Of a DNA stretch of 64,000 nt, positions 1 to 12,678 are shown one piece after another. Position 1 is the stretch's first letter, and every line of letters starts with the position of its first letter. The notes beneath the pieces are model-generated. The model searched no databases. It was not told where the DNA came from and worked only from the letters and a program-made list of their open reading frames with translations. The stretch is from the NCBI GenBank assembly GCA_002305965.1, contig DBRM01000080.1, positions 6,238-70,237 of the forward strand, given 5' to 3'. The translations under genes were made by a program, and so were the position numbers. This DNA comes from Syntrophomonas sp. UBA1368. GTDB lineage: Bacteria > Bacillota > Syntrophomonadia > Syntrophomonadales > Syntrophomonadaceae.

Positions 1-3000
1 ATAACGGCCGCCGATATTTACCGGGTAATTGATAATCTTCTGTCCGGTCAGCTTCACCGGGATTCTCTCCGGTCTAAGCTCAACCGTGCCCATATCTACA
101 CAAACCGAATCTACTTTTTCATTTTGAATATAAAGCCTCAATTTTCTGACCCCGCTGAGGGTTTCAATGGTAATTTGGTCTTTTACCGCAATCTTATGCT
201 CGTAAATATATTTTCCCATGCAGGTAAGGGCGTTGCCGCTTATCCGGCTTTCACTTCCATCCCGGTTAAACATCTGCATTTTCGCATCAGCGATCTCTGA
301 AGGGCAGATGAGTACAACGCCGTCGCTGCCGATACCGTAATGCCGGTCGGATAAATACACGCTCAGTGATTCAGGACTGACTATATCCTGATGGAAACAA
401 TCAAAATAAATGTAATCACTGCCGCAGGACTGCATTTTGGCGAAATGAAGCTTCACCCGTTCACTTCTCATATGATTGATATCCACCAGTTCAGTGTTGC
501 TCTGGGAGTAACGGCTCTTGAGGCTGTTGGCCAAAGCATTGGCGGTATCCAGGGAAGTCAGGCAAGGTATGGCTGTTTCAACCGCCTGACGCCTCATTTT
601 GACACTGTCCCGGCTGGGCAGCCTTCCCTTGGAGGAGGTGGAGATAATATAGTTTATTTTCCCGCTTGCCAGAAGTGTCTGGATATTATCCTGTTCGGCT
701 TCGTGTATTTTATTGACCGGAATTGCCTGCAGTCCAGCCTGCTGCAAAAATCTGGCCGTTCCGCTGGTGGCATACAGAGTAAACCCAAGTTCGCTGTATT
801 GCCTTGCAATATCAACCATCTCGTGTTTATCACTATCCCGCACGGTAATCAGAACTCCGCCTTGTTTCAACATCCGATAGCCGGCTGCCACCAGCCCCTT
901 ATATAAAGCTTCTGCCATGGTTTTCCCGATTCCTAAAACTTCACCCGTTGATTTCATCTCCGGGCCCAATGCAACATCAACATCCATTAGTTTCTCAAAG
1001 GAGAAAACCGGTACCTTAACGGCAACATAAGGCGGTGTTTTGTAAAGCCCTGTGCCAAAACCCATATCCTTTAATTTCTCACCCAGCATTGCTCGGGTTG
1101 CCAGATCGACCATCGGTATCCCGGTGACTTTGCTGATATACGGAATGGTTCTGGAAGACCGGGGGTTGACTTCGATGACATATATTTCTCCGGCGTAAAT
1201 CACATACTGAATATTGATCAGTCCACGGGTGTTAAGGGCCAGTGCCAATTTTTTTGAATAATCTATAACCTGATTGATCAACTCTCCACTGATATTCCAG
1301 GCAGGATAGACAGCAATTGAATCACCGGAATGTATGCCGGAACGCTCTATATGCTCCATGATACCCGGAATAAGAATGTCGTCCCCGTCACAGATGGCGT
1401 CCACTTCGATTTCGATCCCCATAAGATATTTATCAATCAAAACCGGGTTTTCTATGTTGTGAGCCAGAATAATATCCATGTATTCGCTGATATCATCATC
1501 GTTAAAAGCAATAATCATATTTTGTCCGCCAAGTACATAGGATGGCCTCATTAAGACCGGATATTCCAACTGATTGGCAGCCTGCAGTGCTTGGTATTTA
1601 TTCATCACCGTATATCCCTGTGGTCTTTTAATAGACAAATTGGTCAGCAGGGCGTCAAAGCGCTCCCGGTCCTCAGCAGCATCAATACTGTCGGGAGGCG
1701 TACCCATAATTCGAATGCCCTTTTCCTGAAGGAACCTGGTGAGCTTAATAGCAGTCTGTCCGCCGAAAGCCACAACCACCCCGTAAGGCTGTTCCGTATG
1801 GATAATATTCATAACATCTTCATCGGTTAAAGGTTCAAAATACAAACGGTCAGCAGTATCGAAATCTGTTGAAACGGTTTCCGGATTGTTATTAACGATA
1901 ACCACCTCAAAACCTGCCTTTTTCAGGGTCCACACACAATGCACCGAAGCGTAGTCAAACTCAATCCCCTGTCCGATCCTGATTGGTCCGGAGCCCAGGA
2001 CGATAACAGTTTTTCCGCCGCTGCTCCTGGCTTTTATAAATTGCGCCGCTTCATTGACTTCATCATAGGTAGAGTAAAAATACGGGGTTTCGGCCTCAAA
2101 TTCAGCAGCGCAGGTATCCACCATTTTATAGGCCGCCCGCAGGGGCTGTTCAATAGCGCAGCCGGAAAGCTGCGTGATTACTTTATCTGGATATCCCATG
2201 ATTTTTGTTTTTTTATACAGCTGCTGTGTCAAATGCCCGACGGCCAATTCTTTCTCCAGTCTGACAAGATTGTACAGCTTATATAAGAACCATTGATCGA
2301 TCCCGGTTTTTTCATGAATGAAAGCCGGGGCAATCCCTCTGTGCAATGCTTCAAAAATCACAAAAAGGCGTTCATCATTGCACCGGGACAGCAGTTGTTC
2401 AATCTGCAGATCGTCAAGTTCTTTGAGTTTGGGAAGATTAAGACTGGCAAGAGAAATTTCCGCCCCTCTTACTGCTTTCATGATGCATTGTTCAAAGCTG
2501 GTTCCAATCGCCATAACTTCTCCGGTAGCTTTCATCTGGGTCCCCAGTGTGCGCTGGGCGTAAACAAATTTATCAAAGGGCCACTTGGGCAGTTTTACCA
2601 CTACGTAATCGAGAGCCGGTTCAAAGCAGGCATAGGTTTTCCCGGTTATAGCGTTTTTTATCTCATCAAGTGTATAGCCGACAGCGATCTTGACTGCCAC
2701 CTTGGCAATGGGATACCCGGTAGCCTTGGAGGCCAGCGCAGATGAGCGGGATACCCTCGGATTAACCTCAATAACAGCATACTCGAAACTGTTGGGATTA
2801 AGTGCAAACTGGCAGTTGCAGCCTCCTTCCACTTCCAAAGCGGTTATGATATTTAACGCTGCAGAACGTAGCATTTGGTATTCCTTGTCGGACAATGTAA
2901 CCGCCGGAGCAATAACAATACTGTCTCCGGTATGGACCCCCACCGGGTCAAAATTCTCCATGCTGCAAACGGTGATGACATTACCTGCCCGGTCCCGCAT

Positions 3001-3660
3001 AACTTCAAATTCGATTTCTTTCCAGCCGGCGACGCACTGTTCAACAAGGATCTGGCTGATGGGAGAATGCCTGAGTCCGTTAGCAGCAATTTCCAGCAGT
3101 TCCTTTTCATTTTCAGCAATCCCTCCGCCGGTGCCGCCAAGCGTAAAGGCGGGGCGGACAATTACGGGATAGCCAATCTCCTCGGCAAAAGCCAATGCAG
3201 CGGGCACATCTGTTACAACTAATGAGGGGATAACGGGCTCGCCTATAGACTGCATGGTATCCTTAAACATTTGCCTGTCTTCCGCTTTATCAATGGTTGC
3301 CGGATTGGCCCCCAGCAGCCTGACACCTTGTTTTTGCAGGAAGCCTTCCCTGGCCAGCTGCATTGAAAGCGTAAGGCCTGTTTGTCCTCCCAGTGTCGAA
3401 AGGATACTGTCCGGGCCTTCCTTGATGATAATTCTCTTAATGGTTTCCAGTGTCATTGGTTCAATATAAATCTGATCAGCCATGGCATAGTCAGTCATGA
3501 TTGTTGCCGGATTGGAGTTTACCAAAACGACTTCCAGTCCCTCTTCTTTTAAAGCCCGGCAGGCCTGCGTCCCGGCATAATCGAATTCCGCCGCCTGGCC
3601 GATCACGATCGGTCCCGAGCCAATCACAAGCACTTTTTTTATACTTTTGTCTAGCGGCAT
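1..3660 (-). CDS. carB: Carbamoyl-phosphate synthase large subunit fused to a DapF-like domain (3' end outside window)
   Basis: The first ~1,060 residues are a full CarB: two ATP-grasp halves that turn bicarbonate, ammonia (from CarA) and two ATP into carbamoyl phosphate for pyrimidines and arginine. The N-terminal motif [20 protein letters not shown] starts the first half, and [18 protein letters not shown] the second. CarB normally stops near residue 1,070, but here the frame stays open to position 1 (1,220 codons). From about residue 1,070 it aligns with diaminopimelate epimerase: [15 protein letters not shown], then [18 protein letters not shown] and [18 protein letters not shown]. The usual GND is GSD, and the first catalytic Cys (MCGN in DapF) is Ser1141. 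The ATG at 3660 overlaps the carA stop by 10 bases. The stop codon is outside the window, so the second DapF cysteine cannot be checked. CarB assignment is secure; the role of the fused part is unknown. Confidence 0.93.
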   Translation of the reverse strand, partial: MPLDKSIKKVLVIGSGPIVIGQAAEFDYAGTQACRALKEEGLEVVLVNSNPATIMTDYAMADQIYIEPMTLETIKRIIIKEGPDSILSTLGGQTGLTLSMQLAREGFLQKQGVRLLGANPATIDKAEDRQMFKDTMQSIGEPVIPSLVVTDVPAALAFAEEIGYPVIVRPAFTLGGTGGGIAENEKELLEIAANGLRHSPISQILVEQCVAGWKEIEFEVMRDRAGNVITVCSMENFDPVGVHTGDSIVIAPAVTLSDKEYQMLRSAALNIITALEVEGGCNCQFALNPNSFEYAVIEVNPRVSRSSALASKATGYPIAKVAVKIAVGYTLDEIKNAITGKTYACFEPALDYVVVKLPKWPFDKFVYAQRTLGTQMKATGEVMAIGTSFEQCIMKAVRGAEISLASLNLPKLKELDDLQIEQLLSRCNDERLFVIFEALHRGIAPAFIHEKTGIDQWFLYKLYNLVRLEKELAVGHLTQQLYKKTKIMGYPDKVITQLSGCAIEQPLRAAYKMVDTCAAEFEAETPYFYSTYDEVNEAAQFIKARSSGGKTVIVLGSGPIRIGQGIEFDYASVHCVWTLKKAGFEVVIVNNNPETVSTDFDTADRLYFEPLTDEDVMNIIHTEQPYGVVVAFGGQTAIKLTRFLQEKGIRIMGTPPDSIDAAEDRERFDALLTNLSIKRPQGYTVMNKYQALQAANQLEYPVLMRPSYVLGGQNMIIAFNDDDISEYMDIILAHNIENPVLIDKYLMGIEIEVDAICDGDDILIPGIMEHIERSGIHSGDSIAVYPAWNISGELINQVIDYSKKLALALNTRGLINIQYVIYAGEIYVIEVNPRSSRTIPYISKVTGIPMVDLATRAMLGEKLKDMGFGTGLYKTPPYVAVKVPVFSFEKLMDVDVALGPEMKSTGEVLGIGKTMAEALYKGLVAAGYRMLKQGGVLITVRDSDKHEMVDIARQYSELGFTLYATSGTARFLQQAGLQAIPVNKIHEAEQDNIQTLLASGKINYIISTSSKGRLPSRDSVKMRRQAVETAIPCLTSLDTANALANSLKSRYSQSNTELVDINHMRSERVKLHFAKMQSCGSDYIYFDCFHQDIVSPESLSVYLSDRHYGIGSDGVVLICPSEIADAKMQMFNRDGSESRISGNALTCMGKYIYEHKIAVKDQITIETLSGVRKLRLYIQNEKVDSVCVDMGTVELRPERIPVKLTGQKIINYPVNIGGRY

Positions 3661-4739
3661 TTTGAGCACTCCTTTATCAGATCCATAAACCGGTCAAATA
3701 AATAACATGTATCAAGGGGTCCTGCTGAGGCCTCAGGATGAAACTGGGTCGAAAAGGCAGGCATATTGTGATATTCAATTCCTTCACAAGTTCCGTCATT
3801 GACATTAATGAAACGCAGTGAAGCCTGAGGCGGAAGGCTGTCATTCACAACCGCGTAGCCGTGATTTTGAGTGGTGATATATACTCTGCCGGTCATCATA
3901 TCCTTTACCGGCTGGTTAGCACCTCGATGCCCGTATTTTAGTTTGGCAGTTTCTGCTCCCTGAGATAAAGCCAGCAGCTGATGTCCTAAACAGATCCCAT
4001 AGGTTGGTATATTTGCGTTAGCCAGCCTGGCCAGTTCTCCGATAATCCCGGTATTATCCGCAGGATCTCCCGGCCCGTTGGAAAGCATGATCCCATCGGG
4101 TTTTAAGTTTACAATTTCTTCTGCTGTCATACCGGCAGGCACAGTGATGACCTCACAGCCCCGTTTAAGCAGCTCGCGGCGGATATTCTCCTTGGCTCCG
4201 AAATCCCACAACAATACCCGGTATCCGTCCGAAGTTCCTTTTTCCACAGTAATCTCTCTGGCAGTGACTGTTTGTACAGCATTGGTAATCTTGTAGTTTC
4301 GAATTTCAGTCATTATTTCATCCAGGTTATCCAGGTTTGATGTAATTTTGGCATTCATGACACCAACCTCGCGTATGATCTTGGTCAACTCCCGGGTATC
4401 AATGTCGTGAACACCTACAATATTATGCAGCTTTAAAAAGGTATCAATATCACCCTCACTGCGGAAATTGGATGGGAACTGACACCATTCACGGACAATA
4501 TACGCTTTTACTTGCGGAGCCGTACTTTCAAAATCGGCGGGGATGATCCCATAATTACCGATAAGGGGAAATGTCTGGACCACAATCTGTCCATAATAGC
4601 TGGGATCAGTCAAGGTTTCCATATACCCGGTCATCCCGGTAGTAAAGACGATCTCTCCCAGTACGTCCCCTGCTGCCCCAAAAGGTTTCCCGCTGAAAAT
4701 CTGCCCATTTTCCAGAACAATATATCTGTTTTGCTGCAA
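3651..4739 (-). CDS. carA: Carbamoyl-phosphate synthase small (glutaminase) subunit
   Basis: CarA hydrolyses glutamine and passes ammonia to CarB. It has the N-terminal CPSase small-chain domain ([34 protein letters not shown]) and a class I glutamine amidotransferase domain with nucleophile Cys250 in [15 protein letters not shown] and the catalytic His in FHPEASAGP. The open frame extends 29 codons further upstream into nadE, but those residues do not match the family. A TTG at 4739 has a GGGTGG ribosome site eight bases before it and gives the normal N-terminus (about 362 residues), so it is chosen. The gene lies 64 bases after nadE and overlaps carB by 10 bases, which indicates coupled translation. 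Confidence 0.96.
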   Translation of the reverse strand: MQQNRYIVLENGQIFSGKPFGAAGDVLGEIVFTTGMTGYMETLTDPSYYGQIVVQTFPLIGNYGIIPADFESTAPQVKAYIVREWCQFPSNFRSEGDIDTFLKLHNIVGVHDIDTRELTKIIREVGVMNAKITSNLDNLDEIMTEIRNYKITNAVQTVTAREITVEKGTSDGYRVLLWDFGAKENIRRELLKRGCEVITVPAGMTAEEIVNLKPDGIMLSNGPGDPADNTGIIGELARLANANIPTYGICLGHQLLALSQGAETAKLKYGHRGANQPVKDMMTGRVYITTQNHGYAVVNDSLPPQASLRFINVNDGTCEGIEYHNMPAFSTQFHPEASAGPLDTCYLFDRFMDLIKECSKCR

Positions 4740-4803
4740 GTCAATCCACCCTTTTTTTATCTTCAACCTGAGTCGCTTTTTTATCAGGCTTCTTTTGTTC
4801 AAA

Positions 4804-6447
4804 CTACACTTCGAATTTTGCTGCAATCGGAATCCTTCTGCCTATTCCAAAAGCTTTTGAGCTGACCTTTATTCCAGGAGCAGCTTGTTTTCTTTTATAC
4901 TCATTGTGATTTACAGCCCTGACAACCCATTTAACAGTATCGGGATCATATCCCCGGGAGATGATCTCGGCAATGGACAAATTTTCTTCAATATAGTCAT
5001 TTAATATTGCATCCAATACTTCATAAGGCGGCAGTGTATCCTGATCTTTCTGCCCCGGTCTCAGTTCCGCAGAAGGTTCCTTCTCAAGCGTGGCAATTGG
5101 AATAATCTCCTTTTCTTTGTTTATATAACGGCTTAGTTTGTAAACCATGGTTTTCGGCACATCAGAAAGAACGCACAATCCACCGCACATATCCCCGTAT
5201 AATGTACAATATCCCACTGCCAGCTCGCTCTTGTTTCCGGTCGACAATACCATTCCGCCCAGCTTGTTGGCAAATGCCATCAGTATATTTCCGCGAATGC
5301 GGGCCTGGATATTTTCCTCTGTAACGTCAGGCTTGCTGCCCGCGAAATGATCCTTAAGACTGTGCATATAAGCTTCATAAACAGGCACAATGGGAATAAT
5401 TTTCAGATCAATCCCAAGGTTCCCTGCCAGACTCCGGGAGTCTGCCACACTGCCTGCAGATGAATACCGGGAAGGCATGGAGATCCCCAAAACATTTTCC
5501 CGTCCGAGAGCTTCTGCTGCCAGAACTGCAGTCAAAGCTGAATCAACACCCCCGGAAAGCCCGATGATTGCACGAACAAATCCGGATTTTTTGAAATAAT
5601 CACCAATACCTAACACCAGTGCATTATACAAAGACTCCATATGCTGTTCAGGCTCCAGACAGCTTTTCGGCGGGTCTTCTGTATCAAAAGTATAAACGGC
5701 TTCCCGGAAAGCCGGTAAACGCTTAAGAATTTCCCCCTGTTTATCAATAATCATGCTTCGCCCGTCGAAAACAAGTTCATCATTTGCACCGATCTGATTC
5801 ACATAAATAAACGGTATCCTATATTTAATGGCATGATTTCTGAATATCTCATACCGTAAATCTTCTTTAGCCAGATAGTAAGGGGACGCGGAGATATTAA
5901 TAAATATTTCTGCCCCCTGCTCAGCCAGTTTTTGCTGCGGATCGGTAAAATATCTCCATTCTGCAGGATGCATCGCGGGAATATTCCATGCGTCCTCACA
6001 GATTGTAATTCCCAGACAACTCCCCTTAAACATAACGGTTTTAACACCTGAAGCCGGAACGAAGTACCTGCTTTCATCAAAAACATCATAAAAAGGCAGG
6101 AGTGATTTATGCTGCTTAAAGAGAACTTCCCCGCCGTATACCAGAACAGCTGAGTTATATAAACCTTTGCCGGTACCAATTTCAGACTCTAAAGGCATAC
6201 CAAACAGTATTCCCAGGTCAGGATAAGCTTTGGATGCCAGTAATATTTCCTGCAAAGCTTCACGGGTCCGGTTGATAAATCCGGGTTTTCCCAGCAGATC
6301 CCTGGGTGGATAGCCGGTCAGATATAATTCAGGAAAAACGATCAGATCAGTCGTAAAGTTATATTGTTTAACCACATCAAGAAGTCTTGCTGTATTTCCG
6401 GTAATATCTCCTACGATCGGATCGATCTGAACAATAGTGATTTTCAT
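4804..6447 (-). CDS. nadE: Glutamine-dependent NAD+ synthetase
   Basis: This 547-residue two-domain enzyme makes NAD+ from deamido-NAD+, ATP and glutamine. The N-terminal nitrilase-type glutaminase has its triad at Glu40 (VFPELYLTGY), Lys114 (KQHKSLLPFYD) and Cys150 (GITICEDAW). The C-terminal adenine-nucleotide hydrolase domain carries the P-loop IGLSGGVDSALT (around 296-307) and STGNKSELAVGYCTLYGDMCGG. The ATG at 6447 is preceded by AGAGGTGATTAAGG. It sits 26 bases after gltD and before carA, so three successive genes of this unit make or use glutamine nitrogen. Confidence 0.96.
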   Translation of the reverse strand: MKITIVQIDPIVGDITGNTARLLDVVKQYNFTTDLIVFPELYLTGYPPRDLLGKPGFINRTREALQEILLASKAYPDLGILFGMPLESEIGTGKGLYNSAVLVYGGEVLFKQHKSLLPFYDVFDESRYFVPASGVKTVMFKGSCLGITICEDAWNIPAMHPAEWRYFTDPQQKLAEQGAEIFINISASPYYLAKEDLRYEIFRNHAIKYRIPFIYVNQIGANDELVFDGRSMIIDKQGEILKRLPAFREAVYTFDTEDPPKSCLEPEQHMESLYNALVLGIGDYFKKSGFVRAIIGLSGGVDSALTAVLAAEALGRENVLGISMPSRYSSAGSVADSRSLAGNLGIDLKIIPIVPVYEAYMHSLKDHFAGSKPDVTEENIQARIRGNILMAFANKLGGMVLSTGNKSELAVGYCTLYGDMCGGLCVLSDVPKTMVYKLSRYINKEKEIIPIATLEKEPSAELRPGQKDQDTLPPYEVLDAILNDYIEENLSIAEIISRGYDPDTVKWVVRAVNHNEYKRKQAAPGIKVSSKAFGIGRRIPIAAKFEV

Positions 6448-6473
6448 TGGCCTTAATCACCTCTAAAATTCCA

Positions 6474-7955
6474 TTACTTAATGGTACTGTTACCCGTCAG
6501 GAACTTGTCAACTTCCCGGGCTGCCAGTTTGCCTTCCTGGATTGCCCAGGCGATCAGGCTCTGCCCGCGGCGCATATCACCGGCGGCAAATACTTTTTCT
6601 GCACTGGTTTCGAATATTTCGTATTCAGCCAGTACATTGCGTTTATCATCCTTAAGCTGCAGTTCCTCCAGAAGTTTCTCTTCTGGTCCGGCAAACCCCA
6701 GGGCCAGAAGCACCAGATCCGCAGGCCATCTTTTTTCACTGCCGGGGACTTCCACGGGTTCCAGAATCCCGGCAGAATTTTTAAACCAATTCACGTCAAC
6801 GGTATATACCGCCTGCACCCGGCCCTGGTCGTCTCCCTCAATCTTTTTGGTTGATAGCAGATAATGCCGGGGATCTTTGCCGGAAATAGAGATTGCTTCC
6901 TCCTGTCCATAATCCACCTTCTGTTTGCGCGGCCATTCCGGCCAGGGATTGGAATATTTTATGCGGCGGTCCGGTGGTTCCGGTTGGATTTCAAATTGAT
7001 GGATGCTCTTACAGTGCTGCCGGATAGCAGTTGCCACACAATCCGTTCCGGTATCTCCGCCGCCGATAACGATCACATTTTTATCCCGGGCGCTTATGTT
7101 GATACTGTCGTATTCGTTTCCATCCAATAAGCTTTTGGTATTGCTCCTCAAGAATTCCAGCGCCAGGTACACCCCTTTAAGATCATGTCCTTCTACCTGC
7201 AATCGTCTGGCTTTGCCAGCTCCGGTACATAAAATCACCGCATCAAAGTTCGCTGCCAGATCCCTGGCTGGCAAATCAGTACCGATTTCTGTATTGAGAA
7301 CGAATTTGATACCCGCAGCCTGCATTAATTCTATGCGCCTGGCAATAATTGATTTGTCCAGCTTTATGTTGGGAATTCCGTACATCAATAAGCCGCCGGG
7401 ACGATCATCACGTTCGAATATTGTTACATCGTGGCCGACAGCATTCAGGTAGTGGGCTGCAGCCAAACCGGCCGGGCCGGACCCGACTACCGCCACTTTA
7501 TAACCGGTAGCTTTCGCCTTGGCCGGTCTAACCCAGCCTTCGGCAAATGCTTTCTCGATGATTTCATATTCAATATTTTTTATCGTTACCGGTTCCCAGA
7601 GATATCCGACTGTACATGCTCCTTCACAAGGAGCAGGACAAACGCGGGCGGTAAATTCGGGAAACGGATTGGTACGGATCAGCCTTTGGTAGGCTTCTTT
7701 CCATTGCCCTTTGTAAACCAGATCATTGAACTCCGGAATCAGATTATGGAGCGGACACCCGGAAGTCATTCCGTTTAACATTACACCGCTTTGGCAAAAA
7801 GGAACGCCGCAGTTCATACACCTTGCCCCCTGAGTACGCAGCACATTTTGATCCTGGGGCATCCTGATTTCATTCCAATCCTTGATTCTGTCTTCAGGAA
7901 GCCGTTGATCTGATTCAACTCTGGGGTATTCCAAAAATCCTGTTGTCTTTCCCAT
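6474..7955 (-). CDS. gltD: Glutamate synthase small subunit (NADPH-dependent, FAD/Fe-S)
   Basis: GltD feeds electrons from NAD(P)H through FAD and two [4Fe-4S] clusters to the large subunit. Cysteine motifs MNCGVPFCQSG, CPLHNLIPEFN and CPAPCEGACT bind the clusters; VAVVGSGPAGLAAAHYL is the FAD dinucleotide fold and VIVIGGGDTGTDC the NAD(P)H fold. At ~493 residues it has the standard length. Two in-frame ATGs are close together; the second (7955) is seven bases after GGTGG and is preferred over the one at 7961. It follows gltB by 13 bases, so the two subunits are cotranscribed. Confidence 0.96.
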   Translation of the reverse strand: MGKTTGFLEYPRVESDQRLPEDRIKDWNEIRMPQDQNVLRTQGARCMNCGVPFCQSGVMLNGMTSGCPLHNLIPEFNDLVYKGQWKEAYQRLIRTNPFPEFTARVCPAPCEGACTVGYLWEPVTIKNIEYEIIEKAFAEGWVRPAKAKATGYKVAVVGSGPAGLAAAHYLNAVGHDVTIFERDDRPGGLLMYGIPNIKLDKSIIARRIELMQAAGIKFVLNTEIGTDLPARDLAANFDAVILCTGAGKARRLQVEGHDLKGVYLALEFLRSNTKSLLDGNEYDSINISARDKNVIVIGGGDTGTDCVATAIRQHCKSIHQFEIQPEPPDRRIKYSNPWPEWPRKQKVDYGQEEAISISGKDPRHYLLSTKKIEGDDQGRVQAVYTVDVNWFKNSAGILEPVEVPGSEKRWPADLVLLALGFAGPEEKLLEELQLKDDKRNVLAEYEIFETSAEKVFAAGDMRRGQSLIAWAIQEGKLAAREVDKFLTGNSTIK

Positions 7956-7968
7956 GATCATTCCACCT

Positions 7969-10900
7969 TTATGCCTTTCTCTGCGCCTCTGCCTTCGAGT
8001 CCAATGTCAGCCTTCCTGTGGTTTTTCTCTTTTGTTTATCTGATTTGCCGGACATTTCCGTTATGATCTGCTTATATACTTTCGGTATAACTCTGGTAAA
8101 TCTGGGCAGATAATTCTCCCAATCTTCAAGCACTTTCTTACCCAGCGGGCTTCCCGTATAATCAACATGCCTGCGGAGCATGGCTTGAATTTCGTTTATT
8201 TCTTCCGGGGAATCAATTTTCTCTAAAAGCACTATTGATTTATTGCAGATTTGTTCATTAAAATCCAGGATATAGGCAATGCCTCCAGACATACCGGCTG
8301 CAAAGTTACGACCGGTATGACCAAGGATCACCACTTTACCTCCAGTCATATATTCGCAGCCATGGTCCCCTACTCCCTCAACAACCGCATTGACACCGCT
8401 GTTTCTTACACAGAATCTCTCCCCGGCAATGCCGCTGATATAAGCTTCTCCTGAAGTTGCACCATAGAAAGCAACATTGCCGATAATTATATTTTCATGG
8501 GGTACAATACCTGATCCCCGCGGAGGATATACAATTATCCTGCTGCCTGACAAGCCTTTGCCGATATAATCATTGGCATCTCCTTCCAGTTCCAGGGTCA
8601 TGCCCCGGGGTGTAAAAGCGCCGAAACTCTGGCCTGCCGAGCCTACAAAAGTAAGCTTGATTGTGTCATCGGGAAGTCCTTTCTCACCATATCTTTTGGT
8701 TATTTCACTGCCAGTCATGGTGCCTACCACCCGGTCCACGTTGTTGATCTTCAGTTTAGCCCGGATCGGCTTTTGATGATCGAGAGCAGGCTGGCACATT
8801 CTAAGCAGTTTACGGGCATCCAGCGATTTCTCCAGCAAGTGGTTCTGGGGCAGTATTTTACTGCGGCCAACATTAGCCTCGGCATAAGGCTGGTATAAAA
8901 CCGGTGAAAGATCAAGCTGGGAAGCCTTCCAGTGTTTTATGTCTTTATTCTTCAGCTTGTCAGTTCTCCCCACCATCTCCTTTACCGTCCTGAACCCAAG
9001 CCGGGCCATAATTTCCCGCATTTCTTCAGCGACAAAGCGCATATAGTTCTCCACATGTTCCGGCTTACCGGCAAAGTTCCTGCGCAGCGTCTCGTCCTGA
9101 GTAGCGATTCCCACCGGACAGGTATTCAGATTGCAAACCCGCATCATAACACAACCAATTGCTATCAACGGTGCAGTAGCAAAGCCAAATTCTTCTGCTC
9201 CCAGCATGGCCGCAATAACAACATCCCGGCCTGACATGAGTTTACCGTCCGTCTCCAAAGTAACACGATCCCGCAAACGATTAAGGACCAGCGTCTGGTG
9301 GGTCTCAGCCAGCCCGATTTCCCACGAGAGACCAGCATTCCTGATACTGGTGCGGGGTGAAGCACCGGTTCCGCCATCATAGCCGCTGATCAGGATGACA
9401 TCAGCTTTTGCTTTGGCAACCCCGGCAGCAATTGTTCCTACTCCTACTTCTGCTACAAGTTTTACACTTATGGCGGCATCACGATTGGCATGTTTTAGAT
9501 CGTGAATGAGTTCGCCCAAATCTTCAATAGAATATATATCATGATGCGGCGGCGGTGAAATAAGATCTACCCCGGGAGTGGAATGCCTTACCCGGGCAAT
9601 CTCCGGATATACTTTTTCGCCGGGCAATTGCCCGCCTTCTCCCGGTTTCGCCCCCTGCGCCATTTTTATCTGAATTTCGGAAGCATGCACCAAATAGCTG
9701 CTGGTAACTCCGAACCGTCCTGATGCGACCTGCCTGATGGCGCTGCTTTTTAAATCTCCATTTTTATCAGGCTTATTACGGACGGGATCCTCCCCGCCTT
9801 CGCCGCTGTTGCTTTTTCCCCCCAACCGGTTCATGGCTATTGCCAAACATTCATGGGTTTCCTTGCTGACGGAACCATAGGACATGGCCCCCGTCTTAAA
9901 TCTCCTGACAATGGATTCAACCGGTTCAACTTCTTCGATAGGAATGGTGTCACCAGGGTTAATATTAAAATCCAGCAGACTTCTTAAGGTATATACTTTT
10001 TCTTCATTTGTCTTCCTGGAGAACTCCTTGAAAAGCTTGTAATCGCCTTCCCGGCAGGCACGCTGCAGCAAATATATCGTTTCCGGGTTATAAAGGTGTA
10101 TTTCTCCATTTTCCTTGCACTGAAAAACCCCCCCTGACTCCAGCGTATCCCGGCAAGGATCGTTTTGATCAAAAGCACTTTTATGACGAATCTGACTTTC
10201 CTGGGTGATTTCCTCCAGTCCAATCCCTTCCAGTCGTGAAGGGGTCATGGTAAAAAATTTGTCAATAAGTTCCCGCTTTAGTCCCACCGCTTCAAATACC
10301 TGGGCGCCGTGATAGCCGCGCATGGTGGAAATACCCATTTTGTTTATCACTTTGAGCATTCCTTTTACAGCTGCTTTGATAAAATTCTTTTGGGCTGCTT
10401 CGAAACTCAAACCATCTAAACCTTCCTGTTTACAAAGGTAACGAATAGTATCGAATGCCAGATAAGGATTTATGGCAGTAACACCATAACCCACCAGGGT
10501 ACAGAAATGATGCACCTCGCGTGGCTCGCCCGATTCAAGAACAATTCCCACATTGGTCCTGGTCCCATTTCTGATCAGATGGTGGTGCAGCCCGGATGAA
10601 GCAAGTAAAGCCGGTATCGGAGCTAAACTGTCATTGACGCCCCGGTCCGAGAGAATAATGATATTGGCACCATCACTGATTCCCATGTCCGCTTCGCGAA
10701 AAATTCTTTCCAGTGCTTTGTTCATTGCTCTGACCCCTTCGGAAGCTTTATAGAGTATTGAAATGGTAACCGGCTTGAAGTGGTTATTATGCAAACCTTT
10801 CAGGTTATGAAGCTGCTTGTTGGTTAGGAGCGGATGCTCCAGAAGAATAAAGGCTGCATTGCTGTGGTTGGGGTCCAGCAGATTCCCTGCACTTCCTAAA

Positions 10901-12537
10901 GGCAAACTGCTTGAAGTTACAATTTCTTCTCTTATACCGTCAATAGGCGGATTTGTAACCTGGGCAAAAAGTTGTTTGAAATACAGGTAAAGCATTTGTG
11001 GATTTTCGGAAAGCACTGCCAAAGGTGAATCCATACCCATTGAACCCACCGGGTCAGAGCCATTCAATGCCATAGGCTGTATGGTCTGATAAATATCTTC
11101 AAAGGTATACCCGAATGTCTTCTGCTGCTCTGTGAGGCTTGTTTTTTCTGCTTCTTCTTCCAACAAAGCATCAGGTAAATCAGATAAATTGATTATATGC
11201 TGCTGATTCCAAGCCTGATATGGGTGTAAACCAGCAATTTCACTCTTGATTTCATCATCGGATATGATTCTCTGGGCTTGCGTATCTATAAGCAGCATCT
11301 TCCCCGGTTCCAGCCGGCCTTTATATTGAATGCTTCCCGGCTCAATGGATACTACGCCAACCTCTGAAGCCATGATGACCAGGTCGTCCTTTGTCACATA
11401 ATACCGGGCCGGCCTCAGGCCATTCCGGTCCAAAACCGCACCGATTACAGCACCGTCTGTAAAGCCAATCGCTGCAGGTCCGTCCCATGGTTCCATAATC
11501 AAGTTATTAAATTTATAGAACTCTTTTCTCTCTGCGGAAATCTGGCTATTTGTTTCCCAGGGTTCAGGAATCATCATCATAACGGCATGAGGAAGCGACC
11601 GTCCGGTCAGATAAAGAAATTCCAGACAGTTGTCAAACATGGCGGAGTCACTTCCTGACTCGTCAATGATCGGATAAATCTTGGTCATATCCTCAAAAAG
11701 CGGGGAATCGATTACCTTTTGGCGGGCCTTCATCCAGTTGACGTTGCCGCGCAGGGTATTTATTTCACCGTTATGGACAATATAACGGTTTGGATGCGCC
11801 CTTTCCCAGCTGGGAAATGTGTTGGTGCTGAATCTTGAATGTATCATGGCTAATGATGATTCAAAATCCAGATCGGACAGATCCAGATAAAAGCTGCGCA
11901 GTTGTTCAGCTGTAAGCATGCCTTTATATACTATGGTTTTTGATGAAAGGCTGGCAATATAGAACGAGCCCCCCTTTTCTTCGCACATGGGAATGATTGT
12001 TTTTTCTGCTCTTTTGCGAATGGTATAGAGCTTCCTTTCAAAATTCATATCATCAGGCTCTTCTTTGTCTCTGGCAATAAAAACCTGAATGAAACGAGGC
12101 ATTGCTGATTGTGCACTGATACCAATATTGGTCTTGTCGATGGGAACTTCTCTCCACCCCAATATCTCTTGACCCTCTTCACGGGCGATCTGTTCGAAGG
12201 TTTCCATCTGGGTCTTTCTGAACTCATCGTAGCGATGGGCAAATATCATGCCCACCCCATAGCCGCCTTTTTCCGGCAGGTCAAAACCAAGTACGCTGCA
12301 TTCCCTCTTAAAGAAATCATGCGGTATCTGCAGCATAATACCGGCTCCATCACCAGTATTTTCATCCGCACCGCTTGCACCTCTGTGGCTCAAGTTTTCC
12401 AATACAGTCAAAGCCTCATCAATAATGTGATGGGACTTTTCCCCTTTGATATGAGCCACGAACCCCATGCCGCAAGCATCATGCTCATAAGCCGGATCGT
12501 AAAGCCCTTGTTTGATTGGCAATCCATAATTACTCAT
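7969..12537 (-). CDS. gltB: Glutamate synthase large subunit
   Basis: GOGAT large subunit (1,522 residues; also named gltA in Bacillus) makes two glutamates from glutamine and 2-oxoglutarate. The amidotransferase nucleophile is Cys22 in [15 protein letters not shown], so a 21-residue propeptide is probably removed. FMN/synthase-domain motifs are present ([19 protein letters not shown]), as is the [3Fe-4S] cysteine cluster [14 protein letters not shown] and the C-terminal beta-helix glycine-rich region. It starts with ATG after AAGGGTGGT. A 267-base leader with a strong terminator-like hairpin separates it from glnA, so expression is probably attenuated. Confidence 0.96.
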   Translation of the reverse strand: MSNYGLPIKQGLYDPAYEHDACGMGFVAHIKGEKSHHIIDEALTVLENLSHRGASGADENTGDGAGIMLQIPHDFFKRECSVLGFDLPEKGGYGVGMIFAHRYDEFRKTQMETFEQIAREEGQEILGWREVPIDKTNIGISAQSAMPRFIQVFIARDKEEPDDMNFERKLYTIRKRAEKTIIPMCEEKGGSFYIASLSSKTIVYKGMLTAEQLRSFYLDLSDLDFESSLAMIHSRFSTNTFPSWERAHPNRYIVHNGEINTLRGNVNWMKARQKVIDSPLFEDMTKIYPIIDESGSDSAMFDNCLEFLYLTGRSLPHAVMMMIPEPWETNSQISAERKEFYKFNNLIMEPWDGPAAIGFTDGAVIGAVLDRNGLRPARYYVTKDDLVIMASEVGVVSIEPGSIQYKGRLEPGKMLLIDTQAQRIISDDEIKSEIAGLHPYQAWNQQHIINLSDLPDALLEEEAEKTSLTEQQKTFGYTFEDIYQTIQPMALNGSDPVGSMGMDSPLAVLSENPQMLYLYFKQLFAQVTNPPIDGIREEIVTSSSLPLGSAGNLLDPNHSNAAFILLEHPLLTNKQLHNLKGLHNNHFKPVTISILYKASEGVRAMNKALERIFREADMGISDGANIIILSDRGVNDSLAPIPALLASSGLHHHLIRNGTRTNVGIVLESGEPREVHHFCTLVGYGVTAINPYLAFDTIRYLCKQEGLDGLSFEAAQKNFIKAAVKGMLKVINKMGISTMRGYHGAQVFEAVGLKRELIDKFFTMTPSRLEGIGLEEITQESQIRHKSAFDQNDPCRDTLESGGVFQCKENGEIHLYNPETIYLLQRACREGDYKLFKEFSRKTNEEKVYTLRSLLDFNINPGDTIPIEEVEPVESIVRRFKTGAMSYGSVSKETHECLAIAMNRLGGKSNSGEGGEDPVRNKPDKNGDLKSSAIRQVASGRFGVTSSYLVHASEIQIKMAQGAKPGEGGQLPGEKVYPEIARVRHSTPGVDLISPPPHHDIYSIEDLGELIHDLKHANRDAAISVKLVAEVGVGTIAAGVAKAKADVILISGYDGGTGASPRTSIRNAGLSWEIGLAETHQTLVLNRLRDRVTLETDGKLMSGRDVVIAAMLGAEEFGFATAPLIAIGCVMMRVCNLNTCPVGIATQDETLRRNFAGKPEHVENYMRFVAEEMREIMARLGFRTVKEMVGRTDKLKNKDIKHWKASQLDLSPVLYQPYAEANVGRSKILPQNHLLEKSLDARKLLRMCQPALDHQKPIRAKLKINNVDRVVGTMTGSEITKRYGEKGLPDDTIKLTFVGSAGQSFGAFTPRGMTLELEGDANDYIGKGLSGSRIIVYPPRGSGIVPHENIIIGNVAFYGATSGEAYISGIAGERFCVRNSGVNAVVEGVGDHGCEYMTGGKVVILGHTGRNFAAGMSGGIAYILDFNEQICNKSIVLLEKIDSPEEINEIQAMLRRHVDYTGSPLGKKVLEDWENYLPRFTRVIPKVYKQIITEMSGKSDKQKRKTTGRLTLDSKAEAQRKA

Positions 12538-12646
12538 ATTACCACCCTTATTGGTCGTGTGATTTTAAATCTTTTCTCAGACATTCTAAGGCCGCGGGGA
12601 TTTCAGCCCGGCGGCAGACACCCGGCGGTTCTGCAAAAAAGAAAAA

Positions 12647-12678
12647 AGGTCCCCAACAACAAACGTTGCCGAGGACCT
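12647..12678 (-). terminator. Rho-independent terminator in the gltB leader
   Basis: A 14-bp stem with arms AGGTCCTCGGCAAC and GTTGTTGGGGACCT (including G-U pairs) and loop GTTT is followed on the minus strand by TTTTTTCTTTTTT. It can end glnA transcripts or act as an attenuator for gltB. Confidence 0.85.

Noticed and set aside
391..3469. Several plus-strand and one minus-strand open frames of 70-160 codons inside carB
   Set aside because: All are shadows of the carB frame, lack ribosome sites and show no family motif.
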